Part shown: positions 11,393-23,849 of the stretch, piece after piece
Position numbering within the stretch: position 1 is the first letter of the stretch
Layout: each line of letters begins with the position of its first letter
Source of the DNA: Sordaria brevicollis
Taxonomy: Eukaryota; Ascomycota; Sordariomycetes; Sordariales; Sordariaceae
Length of the DNA: 64,000 nucleotides
Assembly (NCBI GenBank): GCA_033439795.1
Contig: JAUTDP010000002.1
Span: forward strand, 5,208,001-5,272,000
Direction of reading: 5' to 3'
Notes under the pieces: generated by a model
What the model saw: only the letters and a program-made list of their open reading frames with translations
Database searches by the model: none
What the model was told of the DNA's origin: nothing
Translations under genes and position numbers: made by a program

Positions 11393-12316
11393 TGACTTGA
11401 CCACCAGAGCTTCGGTCAAGTTGTACTTGTCTCCCCTTGGCGTCAATGGTTGACGACAGTTATGGTAGTCCCTGGCCAGAGCCTGCTGAGCTTCCAGTTT
11501 ATCGCTCTCGGAAGGTAGGTTTTGGGTTTTCGTGGAAAAGCTGCGGCCATTCTTCCATGTCGAATGAATGCGCAGGCCAAACGGCAAACTGTCGCCCAGC
11601 TCTTGCTGACAAAGAGAGGCTGTGAAGGGGGCCAAGAGAGATGCGCTTGGTTCTTGCACCGCGTGCTCTCCATAAACGATTTGCGTTCTGAACGGGGATG
11701 AAGAAGTGACGATGTCCTTCAACTCAATTAACCGTGGGTGTGAGGTTGGAGACCAAGCAACACCCACTCTCTTGTTAAGAGGTGGGCTTTGGATCATCAG
11801 CCCCTGTCGTCTAGCCAACGTCGGAGAAGAGATTCGTCCGGGCTGTGGTTGCCAGATAGGAAGGAGAAATAGAACGACGAAAGAAAACCCATCGGCGGCA
11901 ACGGACGACAATGTGCCAGCCGGTATTAGCAATTAGCATGTGCATTTCCCATAGGTGCATGATGCGGCCATACTCGGCATACCTACCTCTACCTCTACTT
12001 GCCGGAACGGACCCCATCGGAATCGCCCGACTGGCGACTCCCACTCACTAGAAATGTGTTTGCCCGGTGCCGGTGTCTTGACTTTTTGCCGAAAGCCACA
12101 ATCACCATGTAGCAGTCACGCTTTGCTCCTCCGTTTTCGACATGTGCTGCTTTAGTAATCCTTTCTTCCCAAGTTGGAGAGAGACGAAACGGAAAGAGGA
12201 TTTTCCCGAAGTCTGCATATACTTATATGATAAGACTTCCCACCCCCACTGTCCTCCGTCCCTTCTTTCCTCCGGACCACATCATAAAATTCATTTTGGA
12301 TAACACCCAACCCAAC
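10268..12316. other. Intergenic, no gene recognised
   Basis: This 2 kb spacer lies between the tRNA and the FAD monooxygenase and includes the latter's promoter. It contains a small tandem array (CTTCTGATG three times, 10867-10893), a twice-repeated TTAGCTCCGGA (near 10671 and 10751) and an A48 tract. A 244-residue minus-strand frame across 11198-11932 owes its length to the poly-A tract read as phenylalanine and is not credible. Confidence 0.55.
11343..11390 (+). repeat. Poly(A) tract of 48
   Basis: An uninterrupted run of 48 A on the plus strand. It could be a slipped microsatellite or the tail of a retroposed transcript. No related upstream body or target duplication was recognised. Confidence 0.95.
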
Positions 12317-13907
12317 ATGCCCTACATCACAGAGGGCGAACCCAAACCCATTGGGTCATATCCGGACTCGGGCATCGATGTCCTCATCGTAGGAACCGGC
12401 CTGGCCGGCCTGACAGCGGCGATCGAGTGCTGTCGGAAGGGGCACAAGGTCCGTCTTCTTGAGAAGTGCCCGGACATTAACACGCAAGGTCAGTATCTTC
12501 CCTATGACAGTACCAACATTAGCTAACCCATTCCCTGGCCAGGTGACATGTACTTCATGGGCCTATCCGCCACCAAGTTCTTCAAGCACTGGCCCGAGAT
12601 GGCCAAAGAGTTTGACGAAATCTCTCTGCACAACGCGTGGATCGAGACGTACAAACACGCAGGAGAGCTGGTGATTCCCCCCATCAGGGTAGCCGAGCGT
12701 CTCAAGGAGGCCGGGCTCGATCCTGGCACGCCTCCAGGGCTCTTCCAGATGCGTCCGCTCATCTACCGGATGTACATCCGTCAGGTGGAGCGATTGGGCA
12801 TCCCAATCACTTTCAACAAGAAAGTGGTGGACTACTACGAGGACGTGGAGCGCGGAAAGGGAGGTGTGGTTTGTGAAGATGGCGAGAAGCTCGAGGCGGA
12901 TGTGGTGATTGCTGCCGATGGGGTCGGGTCAAAGGCGCAGAAGCTGGTGGGAGGTCAGGTGAGGGCGATGAAGTCGGGCAGGGCCATGTGGCGCGCGGCG
13001 TTCGACATCAAGTATCTTGACAGGAACCCCGAGATTAAGGAGTACTTTAGTATGCACACTCCGCCGGAAGGGGGGAAGCCGGAGCCCATTGTTCGGACCT
13101 GGCTTGGGTAAGTGGGACCTTTTTCTTCGAGTTGCATCGGGAACTAACCGTGGCGACAGACCAAACACGTATGCCATGACGCTCACGCGCCCGGAAACAA
13201 TCATCTGGATCATGAACCACGACGTTACCGGTTCCGAGAAGGAATCTTGGACACACACGGTCGAAGCAGATGACGTGCTGAGCAACATTGACAACAAAGT
13301 CCCGACGCCATGGGACCCCAAGCTCAAGGAGTTGATCAAGCTGACGCCGCCCAAGACCATCATCAACTTTGAGCTCTTTTGGCGCAATCCGCAGCCCAAG
13401 TGGGCGTCTCCGGGTGCTCGCGTTGTCAACATTGGCGACGCGGCGCACTCGTTCTTGCCGGCTTCGGGTAACGGAGCCACGCAGGCGATTGAGGATGCGG
13501 TCAGTCTGGCGACGTGCCTCCAGATCGGCGGCAAGGAGAACGTGCCCATGTCGGTTCGAGCTCATGTGCGGATGCGCTTCATTCGCAACGCGTGCGCTCA
13601 AAAGCTGGGGTTTGCCAACGCTGAGCTTCTCCAAGATACGGACTGGAAGGGAGCGGCGATGGATCCTCGCAAGGCGCAGCCCAGGATGCCTAGGTGGGTG
13701 TGGGAGCATGATCCGGAGAAGTATGCGTACGAGGTGTATGACCATGTGGTGGACAGTATGAAGAAGGGCGTTCCCTTTTATGATGATCATGACATGCCCG
13801 TCAACTATCCGAAGGGGTACAAGTATGAGCCGTGGAAGATTGAGGATATCAGGGAGGCGATGCGCGCGGGAAGGAAGGTCGAGCTTGGAGCTGGGGATTG
13901 GAGTTGA
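12317..13907 (+). CDS. FAD-dependent monooxygenase, salicylate-hydroxylase-like (group A)
   Basis: Three exons (12317-12488, 12543-13107, 13160-13907) with 54 and 52 nt GT-AG introns give 494 residues. The three FAD/NAD(P)H fingerprints of class A flavoprotein hydroxylases are all present: GTGLAG at 26-31 in the N-terminal Rossmann fold, the DG motif (VIAADGVGS, D183-G184), and the GD motif (IGDAAHSF, G338-D339) followed by a conserved GNGATQAIEDA helix. The length is usual for single-component aromatic hydroxylases. No signal peptide or membrane segment is evident. The family uses NAD(P)H and O2 to hydroxylate a phenolic or related ring; the substrate cannot be told from sequence. It stands alone, with no enzyme gene within 7 kb. 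The ATG at 12317 is preferred over an in-frame one at 12227 because the glycine-rich fold then begins at the normal distance from the start. The stop codon lies inside a 68 bp tandem duplication. Confidence 0.93.
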
Positions 13908-14012
13908 GTTAGTCATTACCGTCGCTCGTTACATGTAGGACATACAGGGAGTTGGGAGCTGGAGATTGGAGTTGAGTTGGTCATTACCGTCGCTCGTTAC
14001 ATGTAGGACATA
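13889..14012 (+). repeat. 68 bp-period tandem duplication over the FAD monooxygenase stop
   Basis: Two near-identical 56 bp segments (13889-13944 and 13957-14012) are separated by 12 bp. They differ at two positions. The first copy contains the last five codons and the TGA of the monooxygenase; the second lies wholly in the 3' UTR. Confidence 0.92.
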
Positions 14013-14856
14013 ACGGAGCAGTGCTTGTGGTGGTTACTGATTCTGAAGGGGTCAAGGGGTACGCGAGACTTGGTTATGGTATACGTACTTAAGTTACTGA
14101 ATTGAGACTGTACTTTCACCATTGAGCGACTCTGGCTCATGATGCTGCAGTGTGGTTCGATATTCCGACAGACGCGTGTTTGGCTGTCGCAAAGAAGGAG
14201 GGGCTGTCGCAAAGGAGGATGGCGCTCGAAAAAAACAGAGTCCTCTGCGCATGGAAGACGAGACCGCTTCTAAACCTACGACCAGGACCACATGCTCAGC
14301 GGCAGCGCCCATTGAAGTGACCGACGGCGTCGACGTCGTGAGTTGCCCTGCGTTACGGCCTTCATTACACCTCGTAAGTAAAATCAACAGGGCGGGATTT
14401 CGACCGCGGACCACTGCAGTTGGTTCCAGTCCACTGGGTCGCGTTCCGTTCCTTCACAGCCTGACTGTCGGTCCGTCGACCGGGCAACCATCCCGTCTTT
14501 CTCTTCACCATTCACTCGAGCAAGCCGCCCGTGGGCCGTGGCCAGTCGCCAGCGAGCCTTCCAGTGCCTTCGATTTTGCATTTACCAGGGGCACTCCCTT
14601 TCCGCTCGACCAGTCGCCTGCCACCCCACCACGGTCGCGCAAAAATCTTTTCTGTTATTCCATCGACCGTCTCCTCGCATTCACACTTCCATCCTCCCAC
14701 CATCCGTCTTCTCTCACCTTGACAGTTGACGCCTACCACACCTCACCTCAACACCATACATCACCCTCGCAATCATCACCATCGCAATAAACACCTCGCA
14801 ATCAACACCTTGCTCCAGGAATCACCCTCGCGGCGATAGGGCAACGGTAGCCCAAG
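14013..14856. other. Intergenic, promoter and leader of the MYND gene
   Basis: 844 bp with no recognised gene. The last 400 bp are C-rich with CATCACC-type runs typical of fungal 5' leaders. A 212-residue plus-strand frame (14152-14790) is low-complexity and has no domain. Confidence 0.5.
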
Positions 14857-17800
14857 ATGTTAACCCCCCCCTACCCCTCCATCACCTCCACCTTCCACCC
14901 CTTTGGCGACACCCCCGCCGTGTATCTGACGGAGCACATCCCGCCGCCGTCACCACCCACCAAAGACGAAAAGAAGACGAAGAAGAAGAAGAAGGATGAG
15001 GAGCCCGTTAACATCTTGTTGCTCGGGTCTGGCGATGTTCGCAACGTGTTGTTTACGACGCACATGGATCGCGAGAGTAGGAGGAGGTTGGATGTTACGT
15101 GTTGTGATGGGGAGAGGTTGGTTGTTGGTATGTTTTTTCTCCGTGACCCGGTTGCTGGGTTTGGCGAGTTGAGTTGAGTTGAGGTGGAGCTTTGTGGTCA
15201 TCGCGGGTTTCGCCCAGTTGAAGTGGAAGACGGGAGGATCTGAAGCACAAGCAGATGAACTGGTATGGATGCGATTGAACGCTAACACGCTACCCAAAAA
15301 ACAGCCCGCAACATCCTCCTCCTCACCCTCCTCATCGAGCTCGACCACGGCCCCTTCGACCCGCCCACCCCCGACGAGCTATTCGACATCTACTACCACC
15401 AACACATTCCCAAGAGACTACGTGCGCTCGTGATCCAGCAAGCTACGAGGCTGGGCCTGATCAGCGCGAACATGTCCGTGTGGAACGGAAGTCCCTATGG
15501 TGCCGGATGGGAGGGTTCTGGGCCGTTCGAGTGGATGATGCCGAATATGAATGGCGAAAGCACCAGCACTGCTGCCCCCGATGGCAATAAAAAGAAGAAG
15601 AAAAAGAAGAAGTCGAAAGGAAAGGGTAAAGAACAAAAGGGCAAAGAACCTGCGACTACGACAAAGCCAGATTCCAACCCCCGTTTTCCCAATCCTCATG
15701 AAGATGTAGACCACGACAACGACAACGACGACGTCCACCCCCGCAAACCCACAAGCGGCATCCGCTTCACCGACTCTGGTTCTCTCAAGCTGCTCGCCGA
15801 CATCTGGCGCTACTGGGTAGCTTCCGCCGAGGAGGATAACCAGGAGCGACCGACTGCGCAGGATATCCTCTTCCACCGCATCGGCAAGGCCGCCGAGAAG
15901 AGGGAAGAAGAAGACGTGGGCTACGCGTACAACGACACGCGGGCGGCGGCGTGCACGTACACGGCTGCGCAGCCGGTCGGTTTGGAGGCCGTGTCGCATG
16001 CGACTTGGTTGAATAGGGAGTACTGGAAGACTGGAAGAACGTTTTCGGATAATCTTCAGGACTTGATTCAGATTCCTTATCCTGGTCCGTATTCATATTC
16101 AGATACGGACGACGACGACGATGAGAGGACGGATACCGATCATGAACTGGAGGAGATTATCAATACGATCCTGCAGAAGAAGAAGGAGGAGGAAGACAGC
16201 AAGGGGAAGGGGAAGGCGACTGAGAAGAAGCGAATGAATGTGTCGGAAAGCTTGAAACAGGCTCGCGAGAGAATGCAGAAGGAGCCCATGCCTTTTGGGC
16301 CTGGCATGACTTTCCGTCAAATCAACCCCCTCTTCTTCACTCCCACCTTCGGCGTCCGCATCAACCACTCTGCCGACCCTCTTCAGGGCTTCCACCTCGC
16401 ACCTGCCTACCTTCCCATCGTCGGCCAGCCAGCCCCAAAGAAAGGAGAGGCCCAATTCCAACGCCTCATCGATACCGCCAAGAAAGAGTTCGCCGACTGG
16501 TGCGACTCCTTCCTTCTCGCGTGGCGAGAGGGTCGCATCATGCTCCGTTTCTGCGTTGCGGATGCCCTCTCCTTCGCGCACACCCTCCAACATCACAAGG
16601 CGGCTTCCCTTGGAAACCCCGTCGTCGACCCCGGTTTCGGCAACTGGTATCGTTTCCCGAACTCGTTCAACCCGCTGGTTATCGACAGCGACGACTACAA
16701 ACCCGTGCCTGCTAGCGAGTCGCACAGAAGTCAAGCCCCCGTGTCTTTCCACGTCATCGACACATCCTCCCTGTCCGATAGTCTTGGTGCGCTGAACGTG
16801 CTCATCGCCACCTCCCCTCTCCTTGAGAACCGGTTGTCAGCGACGTTATACACCGAGCACACCTTTCCCCTCCCTCGACCTTCGACCAGCGACGATGACA
16901 GACTGGGCCCGAAAACCGCATACGAGGTAGCAGACGATCTCCTGCACGGCGACCTCCTGACCATCTCCACCCTCCTCGGTCTGTCGCCCGTCGATTACTT
17001 CACCAACACGTATCCGACTACTCCGCCACCCATGTTCTCTTCGCCTTATGAACCCCCTTTACCACCCACTTTCCCCCCATCTTCCTTCCCCGGCGCTCCT
17101 CCAGCTACCTCCGCCGCCGCCGCTAGCTCCTCGACCTCGAACTTTAATAATACCACCACCACCACCCCACCACTGACAGCCAAATTCTTCAACCAGCGCC
17201 TAACCTGGAAACGACCCGTCTACCACGATCCGACCGACGGCACCGGCAGAGAGTGGACCGTCGCCAACAACATCCACTGGCCCGGTCCATCCCCTTCCCT
17301 GCGTGAAGAGCGGGAGGCATATTTCAAGCAGGCTAACCACCACACCGAGATTTTCCATGATTTCGTTGATCATTGTTATGATTTGGCCGCAGAGGGGCAA
17401 GATGAAGAGAGGGAGAAGGAGAAGGTGATAGCAGAGAGCAGCTCCAAAGGAGGAGGGAAGAATGCCAACAAGGGGAAGGGGAAGCAGAAGAAGAAGGCCC
17501 CTCCACCACAGAAGAAGGTCGATCAGCCCATGTCAGATCTGGACTACGCTCGCACCTATCCGCCGGACTTAAGAAAGATGGCGATTCAAAAGTGGGAGTA
17601 TGAGGAAAAAGAGCTGTTGAAGTGGGATCGCAAGCTGGAAAGGGACATGGACCGCGAGAGGGAGCAGTGGGAGATGCGGCGCAGGGAGATGCCGCTGCAG
17701 AAGATCCGGTTCCAGGCCGAGGAGCTCGTCGAGTTCCTGAGCAGGGTTTACTCGCAGATGTTTGAGGCGAGGTACTTGTTTGAGAAGAAGGACGAGGGTG

Positions 17801-20800
17801 ACAGCAACAGCAACAGCGCCGGGAATGCAAGTGATGGTGCTGTAACTGCCCCCGAGTTGCCAGGGCCGGGCTACAGGTTGCTGAGTCCAAGGATCTGCAA
17901 CAGAGCCACCTTTGCGTCGCTTCTCAAGATCATTTCCCAGCGAGTGGTAGTCATCGGCGAGGCACCGACATTCCCCGATCCGGGTGAAGAAGATGAGTTC
18001 ATGGGCGAGGAGGATTTCGCATCGTTGAAGGACATGTTGAAGGAGTCTCAGCGTCCCGATGCCGAGTTTGTCCAGGCCGAGTGTAGCAGGATCATGGCAG
18101 CGGCTGTTGAAGGCTTCCAACTCACTGCTGACCCATCTGTCGATTGGGACCGTTTACCCCCCGGAGTCACCGAGGTGCCGTTATTTAACCCCCACATACT
18201 CTGGCCCCGGGACAGCCATGCCAGTCATGGCGGCAGCACCACAACTCCCAGTGCAGACCGAGACTCTACCAGTTATGAGGACGAATCGGACCCCGAAGAA
18301 GACCCTTCACCCTTACCCATCACCTGTGACGATCCCGAGAATTTCGAGGAAGACCCTCTCGACATCGAATCGTTGGATGCATCTTATCCTTCCACCATCA
18401 TCGCCGAATCATCCACCCCACCACCCCCGCGCCAATCCACCACCTGGGACCATTCGATGGATTACATGCTTGAGACTCTGAAGCACTCTCTCGTCAACTA
18501 TGTTGAAACCCAAGGAACCTTTGACCAAGAGCTCGCCATGATCCTTCACCACTTTGGCGCACACTCCTCTCCCGAACACGCTACCACCGATCCCGATGGC
18601 TTGATCAGAACCAGAACATACAACGACATCCATGAGGCAGTCCTCAATCCCAGCCGTTTGTTCCGCAGACTTCGCAACTGGATCGATATCCCGAGCTCGT
18701 TGGCCGTCACCCTCCGGATCCCTCGCCACAGACTTGAGGTTCTGAGGCCGGTTCTGATGGCTCTAGAGCAGGGTGTACACTATGTGGCACCTGATCCGAC
18801 CGGCAGAGCAAACTTCTTCAGGAAGATCCAGCCTTATGCCCCGGCTCTGCAGGTTTGCTTCCGACCTACCGTCGATATGGACGGTAACCCTGACAACGAC
18901 GTGCCGGGGTATCTGTTCAGTTCTCTGCAGATGGGATTTGGCGAGCTTGAGATCAAGGGACGGTACTTCACTCCTCGGTTCCGGGTTTCCATTCGGGAAG
19001 ATCCGCTTGGTTGGGCGGGGGAGAGCGACTTGTTCGTGAGCTTCATGATTCCGACAAGCGTATTGCTGCGGGATCCGGAGAACGGGATAGTGAGTGTCAG
19101 CATTGTGCCCACGAGTGGGCCCGATGTGGCGCGGCGGAACGAGACGTCGTTCAAGGACACGGGAATTCTGAAGAAGGACCTCAAGATCTTTGAGGCTCAT
19201 ATGTGTGCGGATCCTTTTGTGTTTGTCACTCAGCACATGCCCAACCAGAACGGAGCAACAAAGGTGTGTGGGTTTTCGGAAAGACAACAAGACTAGGAGT
19301 CTGTGCCTTCCGCGGTCAAGACGAGGGTAACGGCCAAGCTGGACGAGACCAACCACCATATCGCTTCGTTGACAACCCGAATCTCCTTCCTCACCGACCG
19401 TCTCCGGGAAAGACTTGAAAACGAGGAATGCAAGATCCGCTCGGTGGAGGTCACTCCTTGCTCCTACCACCTCATCATCTCTAAGGACCCAACCGCTTCA
19501 CTCTGGTCTCACGACTCCAAGACCTCCCACATGTACCCCCTGAAGTTTCTCATTGACCTTCCGCTTCCCACCAACTACAAAGGGCGACACACCCGCCCTC
19601 GTCGATCGAAGGGCTTCGTTGAACTCGAAACTCCGGTGGACCCCTTCAGTTGGATGACCTTCTTCACCCCATCCTTCATCCACCCCGTCCACTTGGAGCC
19701 GGGAACCCAGATCCCGATGAACTGGTCACTTGCCTACGTCCAACTAGACGCCCTTCCCCGCTTATGCCTGACCGGCTCTCTCAACCAGGACCCTCACGAC
19801 CGTCGCCCTAGCCGCTTCTGTCTCTGGTGGTTCCAGTTGCAAGCACACCGTCAGCTATCCTTCCGCGAATTATCAGCAAAGGCGCTCATTGCCGGAAGGA
19901 AGAACCCACCTCCGCCGAGCAATGCGGCCGATGCCAAGGACCAAGAGAATTTGGTAAAAGAGTGCATTGAACAGGAGAAGCATTTTGCCGAAGCCATCAT
20001 GCGAGATCTCGGCAAACCTGGAGAGCACTCACGGTTCGAGCTCAGACTATCCATGCACCTACTTTTCGACGTGGCTGCCGGGATTGTGAGGCCCAAGTCG
20101 GTTTGGAACGATATGAACCTGAATCTCCAACCGTCGGTTGATCCTACCTACGTCTATAGCCGTGTGTTTGCGCTCTGCGAGCTTCCGCCGTGTCGAAGGG
20201 ATTGCACCTGCGCTGACAAGTGTGGAATCACTCGCCCTGGTCCGAGACGGGTTGTCATCTTTATTGCGAAAAATGGCATCTGTCTGGATTTGGCACATGG
20301 AACAGTGATCTTGGACACCGCTGTGCTGGCAATCACCAAGGACATGCGCGGAGTCTTGCCGAAATTCCTGACGGAGGACGGGGTCGAGTCGCCGATACGT
20401 GTTTATCCTCATAAGATCATGCCCGACACGTTGAGGGTATGGAAGGAGATGTTACCTGCTTATGCTGAGCGGTGTCGTGGCCAGACATGGGAACATGGAC
20501 CGGCTTGCGAGTACAAGGCAAAGCAGAGGGTACCAGTGGCGACCCAGCACCATAAGGACAATGCCGTGTTTTGCTCCTGCAGCATGGGTAAACTACCCAA
20601 GAGCTGGGCACCGGCTGATCCGATTCCGCAATGGGAAGAGGTTCGACCGTATCTTGTGAGAGCAGCCATCAGCCTACCGTTCGGATGTCCAGGACTTGGA
20701 GAGTCGTATCAACACCCGATGAGTTGGGATCCTCTTCTAAACCCTTTCCCCACTGCCAGTCCGGGCATGATGGGGTCAGCGGCCGGCACGGGTCCGAGTG

Positions 20801-21696
20801 CGCTTGCCAGTTCGGCGGCAGGTCCGTCCAGAGCTCCGGGTTCTACTCCGGTTCCGGCTGTAAGTGGCGTTAGCCAGTGTGCACCTTTCAAAGGGGTTCA
20901 AACCAATTCGACATTGTCAGCTCCGACTTTCACCCAAAGCAAGGTCACAGCTTTAGCTACAGCCCTAGCTTCGGGACCAGCTCCGGCATCAGCTCCGACT
21001 TTCACCCAAAGCAAGGCTACAGCTTTAGCCACAGCCCTAGCTTCGGGACCAGCTCCGGCATCAGCTCCGGCATCAGCTCCGGGTCCGGCCCCAACGGTGG
21101 CTCCAATTGCCACTCGTCCGATCGCGGCCGCAAAGGGCATTTTGCGACCACACCTGACTTCAGCTTCGGCTGCGGCTTCGGCTAGCACCGCAATGACTCA
21201 AGGACAAAAGAGTCCAGCTATGTCAATTTCCCCAGCTAGGGTGGCTGCAGCTAAGATGGCTTCAGCTAAGATGGTTGAGGAGGCTCGCCGGACTCAGGCC
21301 CAGAGGCAAGCTCTGGCGTCCAAGGCCGCTGGTTTGACTCTGCATCCAAAACCGACTTCAACCACAGGTCCATCTCCAGCTCAAGCCCCGCCTCAGTCGG
21401 CTTCAGCTACCTCTAATGCCAAGTCTGTACCCGCTGCTGTTCCCGCGAAGCTCCCTATGAGCTCCATGTGCACTTTTTGCGGCCGACCCAAGAACACAGA
21501 TAATGGAGGTGAGCTGATGAAGTGCTCCAAGTGTGACAAAGCACAATACTGCTCAAAGGGGTGTCAGACTGGAGATTGGAAGAGACACAAGAAGGAATGC
21601 GGTGTCGCTGCCGGTGCCGGTGCTGGTGCTGTAAAGGGCAAGGAGAATGAGAAGCCAAAGGGAGACGAGAAGAAGGACGTGAAGAAGGGAAAATAA
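14857..21696 (+). CDS. Large DUF4470 and MYND zinc-finger protein
   Basis: Exon 1 is 14857-15127, followed by a 177 nt GT-AG intron. Exon 2 starts at 15305 and stays open to a TAG at 19294; the same frame reopens at once and runs to 21696. Treating 19264-19296 (GTGTGT...CTAG, 33 nt) as an intron gives 2209 residues. Residues ~10-140 match DUF4470: FHPFGDTPAVYL, then VNILLLGSGDVRNVLFT, then VARNILLLTLLIEL. The middle has Lys-rich and acidic low-complexity tracts, charged helices (~750-850), and an Ala/Pro/Ser-rich region with a 24-residue repeat. A C-terminal MYND finger spans C2135-C2178 (CxxC, CxxC, CxxxC, HxxxC). The last residues are Lys/Glu-rich. DUF4470 occurs in fungal MYND proteins and in DNAAF3-type factors; MYND fingers bind peptides. 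No SET catalytic motif was seen, so this is likely a scaffold rather than a methyltransferase. If the TAG is not removed, the locus would be two genes or a truncated protein. Confidence 0.8.
20917..21060 (+). repeat. In-frame 72 bp tandem repeat in the MYND gene
   Basis: Two copies of a 72 bp unit encode 24 residues each (APTFTQSK then ATALASGPAPAS). The second copy differs by a few bases and is followed by extra Ala-Ser-Ala-Pro codons. It lies in the Ala/Pro-rich linker ahead of the zinc finger. Confidence 0.9.
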
Positions 21697-23840
21697 AGGA
21701 TATGGAAATGCTGTCAGATATTGTAATGTTATAGCCACTTTACTTGCTCAGTAACCGCTACTAGAGGGCGGAGCACCATCACCAACTTTCTGGACAACTC
21801 CTACCGCTGATCTTTTAGCAGACGGAGAGTGTCCAACTGAGTCATCACGCGGGACCCATAGCTAGTTTTGGCTGTCCCCTTTCTTTGTAGTATAGAAAAA
21901 TCAATGTTCAAAAACTGTAAAACAGACGACAATCCCAACCATGAATGTCCCATACTGTTGTCTCTTGACTCTTCTTGAGCAGCTGGATCACCAACACTTC
22001 GATCTGAACTCACAGCCAATGGATCCGCTTTATGAGTGAACGTTAAAGAGAGCGATGTGCAGGCCACTGTAGAAAAGTATACGAACTGAACGTTTCTGAA
22101 GCAAATAGATGCAATGGATGTACTCGTGGCTCGAGCGATGTATTTGTTAGTAAATACTTGAAATATGAAACCGGGATCAAGAATAACAGAGTGGTGAAAT
22201 GCCAACTACTTGCCGACATCGACCGGGACGAGAAGAGCAGAAAGACAGTCAGAAAGGAGGGAGTGGAACTGAGGTGTCTAGTGAAACATGAAACGAGGCT
22301 CGGAAAACAACGGCACGTCCCGTCGTCGGATATTTCGAGCGAGGAAGATGTTCAAGGAAAAGGACGAGAAAGGAAATAACCGTAACGCCGAGGAGCTTCC
22401 TTCCACTTTCGCTGTTGCTCGCCTCTTCAGTGACAGTCAACCGTCGCCGACCGTTTCCAGCGGAGCAGCTCTAGTGTAGCACTTGCTCGCTAGTGTATAC
22501 CATACATAGTAGTCAATGAGGTGATTGTGACCTTGGCGGCGACGCATGGGAATAATATTTTTTGTTTCTCCTTTGATCGGCAGGGACGGGCAGGGACGAG
22601 ACTGACGATCTTTCTGATAGCTTCGGCGGAAGTAGCCTTTTCTGGAGGAAGCGAGCGGTCATCGTGTGGGCGCTGTGGGCGCTGTGGACGCTGTCTTTCT
22701 TCGTCTTGCTGTGGACGATGGAGACGCTGTGGGTTCGGGCTACTGGCTACTGTTTCGAAAGCCTTGGTTGCTGGGCCGGAGTGAGGTGATGGAGGGAGAA
22801 AGGGAGAAGAGTTTTCACAACGATGGGAACTAAAGATGAAGCTCTCGGAATCACGACAGCAAAGTAAGGTACCTAGTAGACAGGACGATGAGATTTTGGA
22901 TGTGGCTGTAAGAACTTGAAGTGACTGAGTGATGTTGAGTGAAAACCGAAAAAGTGGCACTCGGCAAGACCAGCGAAAAAGTAATTGATGATGCAGGAAC
23001 TCAAAGACCGTGCTTGGACGTGCAGACTCTGATGGCTTTCTAACTGCGCATGGTGACAAACACCTTGAAAGCTGTTAGGATCTTAGCCGAAACGGCGATG
23101 CTGGAGAAGGAAGGGACCACGGGCATGCAGTTGTCATTTCCCGTGCAGTGTCGATGCAGATACATGAGCACCTTCCGGGTCAGGCACAGCTGAGGTGGTC
23201 ATTCTTGAGACGGATTCCAGACGCCGAAAAAAAAAATGGAAAGAGCCTGGCATGAGGGGATGAACAAAGAGTCGCAAACGCGGAAAGAACAGCCAGGCAA
23301 TCTTTGATCAAATTTTTCCGGTTTTCTCTCCCTCAGATCTGGCAGGCCAAGTTAGAGTCCCTTCGATTTCTCAACTTGAACCCAGTCAACGACTTTCTGC
23401 TGGAACGGAGTTTGCCGTCGTCCCTCTCTCTCCAGACTCCAGTATGTATGGTGAGCTTCCACTTTTGCTTCCGCTTCTGTTTCTTCCGCCGATAATCTGA
23501 CCGTCCCGTCACACAAGGCGATTCCACTTCTGCATACTGTACTGTACTCCATGGCCCCGTCACCAAACATCGCGACCGTTGACGCCGACCCCTCATGGTC
23601 CTCACCATTACCGTGACAGCAAAAACAGTTACCTACTGTACACAGCACCCACCCACCCAGCTTCGGAGATGACACAAACGGAAGAGACAAACCGGCAAAC
23701 AACAAAAACGGCGACACGTGCGAAAAATCTGCAGGGAATGATCTGGCGTTTTTTTTTCTTTTCGCTCTCGAGGATGGGATCATGATCCGACATTTTCCAT
23801 GTGCCAAGGTGCTGATGGATGCTGATGGGTAGGATCAAAT

Positions 23841-23849
23841 CTTATCAGA
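23841..23849 (-). promoter_or_regulatory. Extended GATA site (ATCWGATAA)
   Basis: TTATCAGAT on the plus strand, that is ATCTGATAA on the minus strand, with a second partial ATCAGATA immediately beyond. It matches the published consensus of SREA/SRE/Urbs1 iron-responsive GATA repressors. Now 7.9 kb from the sidA start; about 2.2 kb before the transposon arrived. Confidence 0.55.

Noticed and set aside
11198..11932. 244-residue minus-strand frame with a poly-Phe run
   Set aside because: The frame is held open by the A48 tract; the rest has no domain and the start lies in intergenic sequence.
14385..14440. tRNA-like B-box on the minus strand (GGTCGAAATCCC)
   Set aside because: No matching T-stem, acceptor stem or A-box could be folded around it.
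22490..23059. 189-residue minus-strand frame left of the retrotransposon
   Set aside because: Arg/Pro/Gln-rich composition from a GCTGTGGGC-type repeat, no domain, and overlapping frames of similar length on the other strand.
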